NCBI RefSeq assembly: GCF_003236175.1
Contig: NZ_QKTW01000003.1
Location: 106,158 to 170,157 of the forward strand
Origin: Taibaiella soli
GTDB lineage: Bacteria; Bacteroidota; Bacteroidia; Chitinophagales; Chitinophagaceae
Length of the DNA: 64,000 bases
Reading direction: 5' to 3'
Shown piece by piece: positions 27,001 to 34,135 of the stretch (its first letter is position 1; every line of letters begins with the position of its first letter). Both the position numbers and the translations under genes were made by a program. Under the pieces are notes generated by a model. It had not been told where the DNA came from, did not search any database, and saw only the letters and a list, made by a program, of their open reading frames with translations.

Positions 27001-27828
27001 AATCATTGTATCGCGCGCTTGCAAGTTGCCAGCGGCGAAAATTATCTCGTGGAGCTGACTGATAATCATCTGCCGTTTGGTGCGATGGGCTCCGAACTGA
27101 TCAATGCAAACGGTTTGTTTATTCCACACGAAAATGAAGTGATTACCAATGCCTCGCTCGTAAAGCTGGATTCTAAACTTCGTGGTACAAATATTAGCGA
27201 CAGACAGACTACGCTTGCTTTTAATGGCTCACAGGCATCCATTCGCCGCGTGGTTTACAAAACAGGAGCGGAAGCATCAGAAATTCGTTCCGGTTATGTG
27301 GATACCAAACAAGATGACCGCATTAAAGGGCTGAACAGTAATCTGACTTCAGAATTCAACAAAACGCTGAAGATTGATAATTTTGATCTGAAGAACCTGG
27401 AAAGCTTGTCGGACAGCGTAGTGATGGATTACAAATTCACAGTAGATAATTTCACGAGCAATATTGTAGGCATGGAAGTGTTTAAAATGCCTTGGGCCGA
27501 GTCTTTCAAATCGGTAGATTTTGTTTCTCTGGATAAACGTAAATACAATCTCACGCTTTATGGTTTGAATGAAACGCCAATAGAAAGAGAGATTATCACG
27601 GTGAAACTGCCAACGGGTAAAAAACTCGCGGAGCTGCCGAAAAACATTTCAATCAAATGCCCGATTATGACGTATGATCTGAGATATAGCGTAAAGGCGG
27701 ATAAACTCGTAGTAACGCGTGAAGTGAAATATCTGAAGGATGCAGTGACGCCGGAAGAGTATACTAGTTTCAAAACCTTTATCAGCAAGGTGAACGAAGC
27801 TGATAATAAACAAATGGCTTTGAAATAA
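24076..27828 (+). CDS. Large secreted TPR / DUF3857 / transglutaminase-like protein
   Basis: 1250 residues from the ATG at 24076 (a TTG three codons earlier is less likely). Signal peptide MKRLGLLTLLVASTMTAAFAQ. Residues ~22-640 are helical with TPR-like repeats (for example NARETYKKLADIG, KDYSSALEWQQKAI) interrupted near 170-320 by a beta-rich module. A DUF3857 region follows (~690-830) and then a transglutaminase/papain-like domain whose triad is visible: C935 in QGDCKDLATLF, H977 in FNHCIARL and D996 in ELTDNHLP. The C-terminal ~220 residues are beta-rich. This is a periplasmic or surface protein; the intact triad suggests peptidase or cross-linking activity, but the substrate of such proteins is not known. 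It is monocistronic with its own terminator. Confidence 0.9.
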   Translation: MKRLGLLTLLVASTMTAAFAQSYQQGIDLLKQNKRAEAISVFEKLQKNEKDGPKASLALALIDAGNGHYLQGFRHFKTFFDGSSNPYAYVYALSNSGIFTYGESATSKEVKQFLEQLAEDPKADETTRSFAYEQIASRMEDVGKIENARETYKKLADIGPWTTVGTFENASGSGFNKDYGVLTHPDKTYNFTNRTGAQVYWFDMPVPRNDRWWDNEYQYDITNSLIYSQTFVNSETDRDVVMMVGVSGSMKIWVNDFLVGSESEERNTDNDVYNYVVKLKKGYNRILLQLGASEITNSNFMVRFTDTNGHLITNLTATGASKPYTKADPYEVKQIPFTPEEFFEKRTAKYPDDMVAKIMLLNVYNHNDKRYEARKVAANLKAIAPSSTLVSEYIIEALSRDKNSTDVTKEMEAIKSKDPESLYGLILRYDDASGKEDWDACSKILDKRIALYGSNEDTRAKEIDLLSEKKESDKLLKAVEDAYRDYPNSITFVTLEYLFKANGSKDLNAAGSVLRNYLNRNYNVKMYELLISNDLKTGNVEDAIGIYKRLIKDAPYGIGYYTKLANIYDEMKDYSSALEWQQKAIDRAPYIGSFYYDKGMMYDAMGDKDNAKEMMKKAIMYSPTNYEARKKLRTLDGKKDLFEYFRPNDAEALYKQALADKKDIKENGVFLLDDKQQVVYPENGAVEEHVEYLIQVVTQSGIDDYKEVSLPYNAYTQRLIVEKAEIFKQDGSKVQAETNDNDLVFSSLEKGDAIHISYRLENSYYGKLAEHFWDDFNFNGSYPEQIARYSLIVPSDRTFQYKVYNTKLDPVISDADGYKMYVWEKKDIPSLEPEPYMPARADVAEKLVITSIPDWNYVANWYNDVSSVKAKADFEVKEKVKELLDTYKPQTDLDKAKVFYNYIESNCHYSNVPFLHSALVPQRASRTLSTKQGDCKDLATLFVAMCKEAGLNAGLVLVDTRNNGDNNLDLPTIGFNHCIARLQVASGENYLVELTDNHLPFGAMGSELINANGLFIPHENEVITNASLVKLDSKLRGTNISDRQTTLAFNGSQASIRRVVYKTGAEASEIRSGYVDTKQDDRIKGLNSNLTSEFNKTLKIDNFDLKNLESLSDSVVMDYKFTVDNFTSNIVGMEVFKMPWAESFKSVDFVSLDKRKYNLTLYGLNETPIEREIITVKLPTGKKLAELPKNISIKCPIMTYDLRYSVKADKLVVTREVKYLKDAVTPEEYTSFKTFISKVNEADNKQMALK

Positions 27829-27851
27829 GCTAGCAGAAATTAAGGATACAG

Positions 27852-27873
27852 AGCCGGTTCGTAAGGACCGGCT
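27852..27873 (+). terminator. Terminator of the transglutaminase-like gene
   Basis: Stem AGCCGGTTC / GGACCGGCT (one G-U pair), loop GTAA, followed by TTATTTTTTG. 23 bp past the stop. Confidence 0.8.
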
Positions 27874-28123
27874 TTATTTTTTGTTTTTAAGTCTGTCGTT
27901 AACAACTCCGTTAAGAATTTCTGTCGGCGAAAAAACTGTTCAGATATTGTAGTTGTATTCTTTTTGAAATGCCTGCCAGTATTGTGTTTAAGGGGAGCTG
28001 ACAGTGTTCCGGAAATCGGGGATTATAAAATAAATAATCACCTATTCGATAATAGCGTGTTAACGGTCCTTTGGTAAGGTATTCGTTTACATGTCGTTAA
28101 CCACATATGGTGAAAACTTGATC

Positions 28124-28131
28124 CATCTTTG
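28124..28131 (+). promoter_or_regulatory. Candidate promoter of the purine-rich transcript
   Basis: CATCTTTG, seven of eight positions of TAnnTTTG. The predicted start (~28138) coincides with the sharp change to T-poor, purine-rich sequence. No good -33 box. Confidence 0.35.
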
Positions 28132-28137
28132 TGTTAT

Positions 28138-28568
28138 CAAACGAAGCGAAAAACAATAACGAAAGCAATAATTAGAAACGAAATAATAACCCGGCCGAAA
28201 CGAAAGCAGCAACCAAAGAACAAACGAATACTAAAATAACGAAAGCGGAAACTGAAAGCGCGAAAGCAACAAACCGATACCCCGAAACGAAGCAACGAAT
28301 TAATTATAGCAGCAAAAAGATAGTCCCTAAAGAAACGAAAGCGCCCAAACAATAAACGAAGCGACTAACTAAAGAATAAAAGAACCCCTTAAGTAACGAA
28401 AGCCGAAACGAAAACAAACCAAAGACAAAGTGTAAGAGTGATAACCAGGGAGTTAAAATATATTTTCTGAGTGCGCGAAAGTAACAAACCGATTTTCTAA
28501 TCCCCGAAGCGGAAGCAGGCTTTACATAGGGGAGAAAAAGCGAGGCAGTAGATACTGCTTCGCTTTTT
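28138..28568 (+). ncRNA. Candidate long non-coding RNA: purine-rich tract with repeated ACGAAAGC motifs and own terminator
   Basis: Between about 28138 and 28440 the + strand is very poor in T and is full of the motif AACGAAAGC or AACGAAGC (near 28140, 28157, 28198, 28236, 28259, 28285, 28334, 28355, 28396, plus GCGCGAAAG at 28474). All three + frames are cut by frequent TAA, so it is not protein-coding; the open - strand frame is a by-product of the composition. The last 100 nt are different and can fold (TCCCC 28501-28505 with GGGGA 28529-28533), ending in a strong terminator. The candidate promoter directly precedes the tract. It lies 0.3 kb before the three tail-collar genes. I do not recognise it as a known RNA class. 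Confidence 0.4.
28535..28568 (+). terminator. Strong terminator closing the purine-rich region
   Basis: 16-bp stem AAAAAGCGAGGCAGTA / TACTGCTTCGCTTTTT with one G-U pair, followed by TGTTTTC. No protein gene ends nearby, so it terminates the candidate RNA. Confidence 0.8.
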
Positions 28569-28881
28569 GTTTTCTCAGAGGGTACGTATTTTGTTGTTTG
28601 TTAATGTATTTTGGGCATTTTCGTTAGAAAACGTATTTGATTCGTGCCCTTATTTACGCAATTTGATTGGTAATTCTTTATATAGTTTAATTAATCAAAA
28701 AAAAAGCCCTCAGTCCTACTAAATTCCAAAGTAATTTATACTTTAGCATCCGGATCATATGAGTACTTCTGTCAGGAACGAATGTAATTAAGAAGAATCG
28801 TCCTATTTACTGGGGAGGAAATAGAAGATAGAAACGAAAGATCCCAAAACCGTAACGCTTAACCATCAAAACAATAATTCC
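28569..28881. other. Leader region of the tail-collar operon
   Basis: About 310 bp without a gene. A TACTTTAG box at 28739-28746 (TAnnTTTG with one change) could start a ~125-nt leader. Near its end the leader holds GGGGAGGAAATAG and another GAAACGAAAGA motif like those of the upstream purine-rich tract. Confidence 0.4.
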
Positions 28882-29409
28882 ATGGATCAGTATCTGGGAG
28901 AAATCCGCATGTTCGGCGGCAATTTCGCGCCGATCGGCTGGGCTTTATGCAACGGCCAAACATTATCAATTTCCGAAAATGAAGCACTGTACAGTTTAAT
29001 TGGCACCACTTATGGTGGCGATGGCGTGCAGACATTTGTGCTGCCTGACCTGAGAGGTCGTGCACCTATCCACCAGGGACAGGGTAACGGCCTGACTAAC
29101 CGCGTAATGGGCCAGACAGTTGGTACTGAAAGCGTGACGCTGAACACGCAGCAAATGCCAGCGCACTCGCACGGCTTTAATTCGTTCAACAATTACGGCA
29201 CTGCAGCGAGCCCTGCTCAAGGTTTTCCTGCGAAGTCTACAGATGCACAGTTTAATGGTACGCCTAATTATGCGACTTCAACGAATGGCCTGATGAATGC
29301 GGCAAGTGTACAACCATCTGGAGGCACACAACCGCATGAGAACTTTCAGCCTACGCTTGCAATTAATTACATCATTGCAACGACCGGTGTTTACCCAACG
29401 CAGGGGTAG
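28882..29409 (+). CDS. Tail-collar (MdpB-type) protein 1
   Basis: 175 residues, no signal peptide. The opening DQYLGEIRMFGGNFAPIGWA then LCNGQTLSISENEALYSLIG and TTYGGDG..FVLPDLRGR is the phage tail collar domain (PF07484) as found in 'microcystin-dependent' MdpB proteins; the end GGTQPHENFQPTLAINYIIA is also family-typical. First of three tandem paralogues (39 and 30 bp apart). These occur in many non-phage chromosomes as a trio; their cellular role is unknown. No capsid, portal, tape-measure or baseplate gene is near, so a prophage is unlikely. Confidence 0.9.
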   Translation: MDQYLGEIRMFGGNFAPIGWALCNGQTLSISENEALYSLIGTTYGGDGVQTFVLPDLRGRAPIHQGQGNGLTNRVMGQTVGTESVTLNTQQMPAHSHGFNSFNNYGTAASPAQGFPAKSTDAQFNGTPNYATSTNGLMNAASVQPSGGTQPHENFQPTLAINYIIATTGVYPTQG

Positions 29410-29448
29410 TAGCTAAATGCTTTTTTCACAAACAAAAAAAATTCGATA

Positions 29449-29982
29449 ATGGATAATGTATATGTAGGAGAAATTCGCATTTTCTCTATGGGCTTCGCGC
29501 CAAAAGGTTGGGCGCTTTGCAATGGCCAACTGTTGTCAATTCAACAGAACCAAGCGCTGTTTTCCCTGTTAGGCACTACTTACGGTGGTAATGGTACAAC
29601 TACTTTCCAATTACCAGATATGCGTGGTCGCGTAGCATTGAATTCCGGCCGTGCACAGAGCGGTACTATTTATAATTTGGGGGAAAATGCAGGTACAGAA
29701 AACGTAACCCTGCAGATCAATAACCTGCCAATGCACAACCACGTCGTGGCTGCGATCACCACTCCCGGTACAATTGGCAATCCTGTGGGCGGGTTTTTCG
29801 CCAATAGTCAGGATGCAACTTTTAACGGTGTTCCGGTATATGTTCCTTCGGGTCAAAATGTAATCATGAATCCCGGCGCCATCACCAATACAGGTGGCAA
29901 TCAGCCGCACAATAATATGCAGCCAAGCCTGGTAACCAATTTCTGTATCGCATTGCAAGGCGTTTATCCGTCAAGAAGCTAA
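29449..29982 (+). CDS. Tail-collar (MdpB-type) protein 2
   Basis: 177 residues. Same layout as its neighbours: YVGEIRIFSMGFAPKGWALC, then NGQLLSIQQNQALFSLLGTT, YGGNGTTTFQLPDMRGR, the conserved NLPMHNH and a C-terminus GGNQPHNNMQPSLVTNFCIA ending YPSRS. It is closest by eye to protein 3 in the first 70 residues. The middle (about 95-150) is the most variable part among the three and contains ATFNG / QFNG in each. Probably cotranscribed with 1 and 3. Confidence 0.9.
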   Translation: MDNVYVGEIRIFSMGFAPKGWALCNGQLLSIQQNQALFSLLGTTYGGNGTTTFQLPDMRGRVALNSGRAQSGTIYNLGENAGTENVTLQINNLPMHNHVVAAITTPGTIGNPVGGFFANSQDATFNGVPVYVPSGQNVIMNPGAITNTGGNQPHNNMQPSLVTNFCIALQGVYPSRS

Positions 29983-30012
29983 ACCAATTTCACACAAACA
30001 AAACTTTATATC

Positions 30013-30543
30013 ATGGAACCATACGTAGGTGAAATCCGCATGTTTGCGGGTAATTTTGCACCAGCAGGCTGGGCGCTCTGTCAGGGTCAGCTCATGGCTA
30101 TTCAACAAAACACTGCATTGTTTTCTCTTTTAGGAACAATGTACGGTGGTAACGGTACTTCAACCTTTGGCTTGCCTAATCTTTGTGGTACTGCTCCGGT
30201 GGCATTTGGCCAGGGCAACGGTCTGCAGGAATGGGCACAAGGTGAAGTACAGGGTTCAGAAGGCGTCACGCTTTTGACTACCGAAATGCCGGCACATAAC
30301 CACAACATCGCTGCTAATAACCAATCTGGTAGTGTAGATATTCCAACTAACGCTTATCCGGCCAATTCGCAGGATCCGCAATTTAACGGTAATACGATTT
30401 ACGCTACTACTGCACCGAATACGACAATGAATCCAATGGCACTCGGCGTTACCGGCGGCAGCGTACCACATAACAATATGCAGCCTTATCTGGTTGTCAA
30501 TTATATTATTGCGCTTCAGGGTGTGTTTCCGCCAAGAAGCTAG
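30013..30543 (+). CDS. Tail-collar (MdpB-type) protein 3
   Basis: 176 residues: YVGEIRMFAGNFAPAGWALC, QGQLMAIQQNTALFSLLGTM, YGGNGTSTFGLPNLCG and C-terminal GGSVPHNNMQPYLVVNYIIA ending FPPRS. Here LRGR of the family is changed to LCGT, so one otherwise conserved Arg is lost. A perfect hairpin without a T-run follows the stop codon, before the formyltransferase-like gene. Confidence 0.9.
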   Translation: MEPYVGEIRMFAGNFAPAGWALCQGQLMAIQQNTALFSLLGTMYGGNGTSTFGLPNLCGTAPVAFGQGNGLQEWAQGEVQGSEGVTLLTTEMPAHNHNIAANNQSGSVDIPTNAYPANSQDPQFNGNTIYATTAPNTTMNPMALGVTGGSVPHNNMQPYLVVNYIIALQGVFPPRS

Positions 30544-30558
30544 GCATAACTAATACCC

Positions 30559-30586
30559 GGGGTTGCTGTAACTTTACAGCAACCCC
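30559..30586 (+). promoter_or_regulatory. Intercistronic hairpin between the collar trio and the formyltransferase gene
   Basis: Perfect 13-bp inverted repeat GGGGTTGCTGTAA / TTACAGCAACCCC separated by CT. It is followed by TTACCATTATC and not by a T-run, so it is more likely a partial terminator, processing site or mRNA stabiliser than a full terminator. Confidence 0.55.
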
Positions 30587-30597
30587 TTACCATTATC

Positions 30598-31521
30598 ATG
30601 AAAATCGGAATTATATCAAACGGGGACGTTTGTACTGCGCTGTTGTATTTTTTGAAACAAAACAGAGCAGACGTTCATTTATTTCTTGAAAAATCACGCG
30701 ATAAACAAGAGGGAGTAATGCATGCCTGTCATGCAATGCAAATACCGCTGACACATGCCGCTGACCAGTCGCTTTATGACTGGGTTTCTACTCTTGCTCC
30801 AGATATCATTTTTGTAGTTGGCTACGGCCAGCGTATCAAAATCGCTGCTTTTCCTTCGATTCCTCAGGGTGTCTACAATGTCCATTTTGGCAAATTGCCT
30901 GAATACCGGGGTCCTTCGCCTGTTTTCTGGCAAATGAAAAACGGTGAGCCAACAATTGGCGTGACCATTCATAAACTTGTTCCGAAATTGGATGCAGGCG
31001 CCATTGTCTGGCAAAAGGAAATTCAGAATGAACCGCATTTTACCTACATCTACGTTAATGCTGTTTTAAGTAATGCTTTCCTGGAAGGTGTTGTTTACAT
31101 TCTGCAAAATTTATTGACAGGTAAAACATTGTCTGAAACAGTTCAGGACGAAACACGTGCGCATTATGATGCACGACCTGCATTGAAAGATATCGTCATA
31201 GATTGGGAAACGATGTCTGCAATGGAGATCAGAAATCTGATACGTGCCTGTAATTCCTGGAATATGGGCGCAGCAACACTTTACGAAGGGATGGAAGTGA
31301 AAATTCTTGATGCAGACTGCGGTTCGGCGATACATGATTCCGCTCCAGGTACTATTCTGACGCTTAATGAACAAATGCATGTTGCCTGCCGCAACAATGA
31401 AATACTGTTCATTAATATATTGAACCTCGATGGTTCTATAGTACCGGCAAAAAATGCCGCGTTATTCGGCTTTATAAAACAAAAACAATTTAAGGGAATA
31501 AACCAATTACAAACAACCTAA
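30598..31521 (+). CDS. Formyltransferase-fold protein (methionyl-tRNA / sugar N-formyltransferase family)
   Basis: 307 residues. The N-terminal Rossmann-like formyl transferase domain has the catalytic trio N94, H96 and D132 (in YNVHFGKLPEYRGPSP and KLDAGAIVW), with the same 36-residue His-Asp spacing as N106/H108/D144 of E. coli Fmt. The C-terminal ~90 residues look like a small beta-barrel of the Formyl_trans_C type. The usual SLLP of tRNA enzymes is replaced by FGKLP, so it is probably not the housekeeping fmt. It would transfer a formyl group from 10-formyl-tetrahydrofolate to an amine; the acceptor could be an amino-sugar or a protein. Its place directly after three collar genes suggests a role with them, which is an inference. 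Confidence 0.82.
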   Translation: MKIGIISNGDVCTALLYFLKQNRADVHLFLEKSRDKQEGVMHACHAMQIPLTHAADQSLYDWVSTLAPDIIFVVGYGQRIKIAAFPSIPQGVYNVHFGKLPEYRGPSPVFWQMKNGEPTIGVTIHKLVPKLDAGAIVWQKEIQNEPHFTYIYVNAVLSNAFLEGVVYILQNLLTGKTLSETVQDETRAHYDARPALKDIVIDWETMSAMEIRNLIRACNSWNMGAATLYEGMEVKILDADCGSAIHDSAPGTILTLNEQMHVACRNNEILFINILNLDGSIVPAKNAALFGFIKQKQFKGINQLQTT

Positions 31522-31563
31522 ACAACAATTTTAGAGAACATTAATTAATTAAACAAAACAACC

Positions 31564-32460
31564 ATGAAAAAGATCGTTACCTCCATTGCATTATTATTTG
31601 CTGCCGGATTTGCAAATCAATCGGAAGCCCAGTCTGTAGCTATCAACAGCACTGGTAATGCTGCAGATACTTCTGCGCTCCTCGACCTCACCAGCACTGC
31701 CAAAGGTATATTGGTGCCCCGCATGACTTCTACACAAAAAGCTGCTATCTATTTGCCGGCAACAGGTTTGATGGTATTCCAGACAGATGCGCCAGCGGGT
31801 TTTTACTACAACTCTGGCACGGGTGCAAGTCCGGTTTGGAATTTATTGCAAACTTCCATTGCGAATGTGACCACTCAAGGCAATACTATTAATGCGGCCA
31901 GTGGTTTAGTAAAATTGGATGCTTCCGCAAAAATGCCTGCTGTGGATGGTTCTGCGCTCACAAATTTGAACGGGTCCAATATTTCTTCTGGTACAGTAGC
32001 TGATGCTCGTCTATCTACCAATGTTACAATGTTTGGAAATACTACAGTGAATACGGCGAATGGCCTGGTGAAACTTGATGGCTCTGCTAAACTTCCTGCG
32101 ATTGACGGTTCTCAGCTGACTAACCTGCCAGCTTCTTCACAGCCGCAATCGCAGCCGATATCAATACCTCTGGTAAGTGGTACTGGTTATACGATAACGG
32201 CGTCGGCTAACAGAATTTATCTGCTCAATTTTCAAACGGTGGTACCAGGTACGTTTACCGTTACTTTGCCTGCTGCTAATTCTTATACTTCAGGGACAAT
32301 ACTTCATATTTCCTGGGTAAATGCGGGCGGATCGATCACTTTGTATGTGGCTTCTACGTCAAACATTTATGCAGCGGGTGCGCCGGCCACTTCTGTCAAT
32401 TTGGGCAACGTTAACAACACACAGTTTATTACAGACGGCACAAACTGGTATCGCATTTAG
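31564..32460 (+). CDS. Secreted fibre-like protein with internal repeats
   Basis: 298 residues with a signal peptide ending SEAQ at 23. The start of the mature part (DTSALLDLTSTAKGILVPRM followed by TSTQKAAI) is the opening seen in many Bacteroidota secreted tail-fibre-like proteins. Two internal repeats are clear: SGLVKLDASAKMPAVDGS (from 113) and NGLVKLDGSAKLPAIDGS (from 166), each followed by a LTNL turn, as in trimeric phage-fibre shafts. The C-terminal ~100 residues are beta-rich and end NTQFITDGTNWYRI. No T9SS sorting domain. It follows the formyltransferase-like gene by 42 bp. A surface fibre or adhesin is inferred. Confidence 0.78.
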   Translation: MKKIVTSIALLFAAGFANQSEAQSVAINSTGNAADTSALLDLTSTAKGILVPRMTSTQKAAIYLPATGLMVFQTDAPAGFYYNSGTGASPVWNLLQTSIANVTTQGNTINAASGLVKLDASAKMPAVDGSALTNLNGSNISSGTVADARLSTNVTMFGNTTVNTANGLVKLDGSAKLPAIDGSQLTNLPASSQPQSQPISIPLVSGTGYTITASANRIYLLNFQTVVPGTFTVTLPAANSYTSGTILHISWVNAGGSITLYVASTSNIYAAGAPATSVNLGNVNNTQFITDGTNWYRI

Positions 32461-32500
32461 TGTATAAAGTTTTATTCTTTTCACCTCCAATTTTTGAACC

Positions 32501-34024
32501 ATGAAAAAATATCTCTTTATACCAGTCGGGCTGCTTGCATGTATGCAGGCCGATGCACAAACACCAGTGCTTAATTTACACACCAATGTTCAGATGGTTA
32601 CTTCAGGTGCCGTGCACGTGGTAGTGACTAACGGCAGCACTAATATCGAATCAGGCAGCACTATTAATATCTCCTCTGGTAGCTTAACGATGCATAGCCT
32701 GATTACCGGCATCGGTGGCTTTTCGAGTGCTGGTACCGGCGATCTTAAAATGTTACTGACTAATGTAAATGGTAATATTGGTACGTTGAACCTGGCTGGC
32801 AGCAACACTATCAAAAGTCTCTCGGTAAGCCTTACAGGAACCAACTCTCCGTCTATAACACTGGGCAGTGATTTGACCGTTACCAACAACGTTACGTTTA
32901 CGAGCGGTTACATAATGCTTGGCAACCACAATCTCACTGTGGCGAGTAGTGCTTCGGTAACTGGTGGCAATAGCACCGCTTATGCGGTAACTAATGGTAC
33001 CGGCCGGTTTACGATCCAAAATGTCGGTACGGGGGGTAAAACAGGTTTGACTATTTGGCCCATAGGGGCAGTTGTAGGGTCTTATACACCAATGGGTTTA
33101 ACAAATAGCGGTACTGCCGATAATTTCAGCGTTGGCGTGTTGGGAGGCGTTTATAGTTCGTACAGCAATGACGTTCCTTCTTCTGCACCACTTACTACGA
33201 ACGCGGTAAACCGTACCTGGATAATTTCAGAAGGGACCCCCGGTGGTTCTAATGTAGCGTTAACGGTACAATGGAATACGGCTGAAGAACTTTCAGGCTT
33301 CACCAGATCGGCTTGTTATCTGTCGCACTACAGCAATGCCACTAATAGCTGGACGCCAGGAGCAACAAGCTCAGCTTCCGGTGCTAATCCGTATATCAAA
33401 ACACTGAGCGGTATCACCAGCTTTTCTCCGTTTGGTATCGGCAGTGGTGTATCCCCATTGCCACTTGATCTCGTAGCGTTCACCGGCAAAATGACCGGCG
33501 AAGATGCAATGATCAACTGGACGACAATGAATGAAAGTAACGTGCGCGATTTTGTGCTGGAACGTTCTGTTTCCGGTTCTGACTTTACGGCGATCAGCAC
33601 TATGAAACCGCTGGCAACTGCGGATCTGCAGAAACAATATCAGTATCGCGATGCAAACATTACAACATTGAATGCACCACAAGTTTTCTATCGTTTGAAA
33701 ATCGAAGACAATAATGGCGAATACAAATATTCGGATGTAGTTGCACTAAACGTGGATCGTACTAACCAGCCGGCCGTGGCAATTGTGCCAAATCCGATAA
33801 GTGGAAACGTACTGACTTTAAACACGAGTGGCAGCACCAAAGGAAATGCTACTGTGAAAATCGTAGATCTTACGGGTCGTGTTCAGTTAGCTACAACCAT
33901 TACGGAACAAGACTTTCAGAGCAGTAAAATCTCTTTCGATGTGGCGAATCTGATTCCAGGTTTTTACATTCTTCAGGTAGAAAGTAACGACTGGAAACAG
34001 TCTCTGAAATTCAGCAAGCAATAA
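32501..34024 (+). CDS. T9SS type A sorting domain-containing surface protein
   Basis: 507 residues. Signal peptide to about 20 (CMQADAQ). Residues ~25-310 are Ser/Thr/Gly/Asn-rich and beta-helical in appearance (NGSTNIESGSTINISSGSLT). A SPLPLDLVAFTGKMTGEDAM linker, common just before the end domains in Bacteroidota surface proteins, leads to a fibronectin-like part and then the sorting domain (VAIVPNPISGNVLTL, VKIVDLTGRVQL, IPGFYILQV). It lies 40 bp after the fibre-like gene and is the last gene before a strong terminator, so it probably belongs to the same transcript as the collar trio or the formyltransferase. Confidence 0.87.
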   Translation: MKKYLFIPVGLLACMQADAQTPVLNLHTNVQMVTSGAVHVVVTNGSTNIESGSTINISSGSLTMHSLITGIGGFSSAGTGDLKMLLTNVNGNIGTLNLAGSNTIKSLSVSLTGTNSPSITLGSDLTVTNNVTFTSGYIMLGNHNLTVASSASVTGGNSTAYAVTNGTGRFTIQNVGTGGKTGLTIWPIGAVVGSYTPMGLTNSGTADNFSVGVLGGVYSSYSNDVPSSAPLTTNAVNRTWIISEGTPGGSNVALTVQWNTAEELSGFTRSACYLSHYSNATNSWTPGATSSASGANPYIKTLSGITSFSPFGIGSGVSPLPLDLVAFTGKMTGEDAMINWTTMNESNVRDFVLERSVSGSDFTAISTMKPLATADLQKQYQYRDANITTLNAPQVFYRLKIEDNNGEYKYSDVVALNVDRTNQPAVAIVPNPISGNVLTLNTSGSTKGNATVKIVDLTGRVQLATTITEQDFQSSKISFDVANLIPGFYILQVESNDWKQSLKFSKQ

Positions 34025-34046
34025 TTTTTCTGAATTCGATCTAAAT

Positions 34047-34074
34047 AAAATGCCCGCAATTTTGCGGGCATTTT
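34047..34074 (+). terminator. Bidirectional terminator between convergent operons
   Basis: 13-bp perfect stem AAAATGCCCGCAA / TTGCGGGCATTTT followed by ATTTTA; 22 bp past the T9SS gene and 62 bp from the end of the - strand envelope operon. Confidence 0.8.
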
Positions 34075-34135
34075 ATTTTAAGTAAAAATCAAAATGGGGA
34101 AGCAATCACAAATCTTCAATCACCAATCGTCAATA

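Noticed and set aside
28137..28352. 71-residue - strand open frame rich in Phe and Arg
   Set aside because: It is the complement of the T-poor tract; its composition is an artefact of the repeated GAAAG motifs.
28882..30543. Prophage
   Set aside because: Tail-collar domains alone are not evidence for phage: no capsid, portal, terminase, lysis or integrase gene and no att-like repeats are present.
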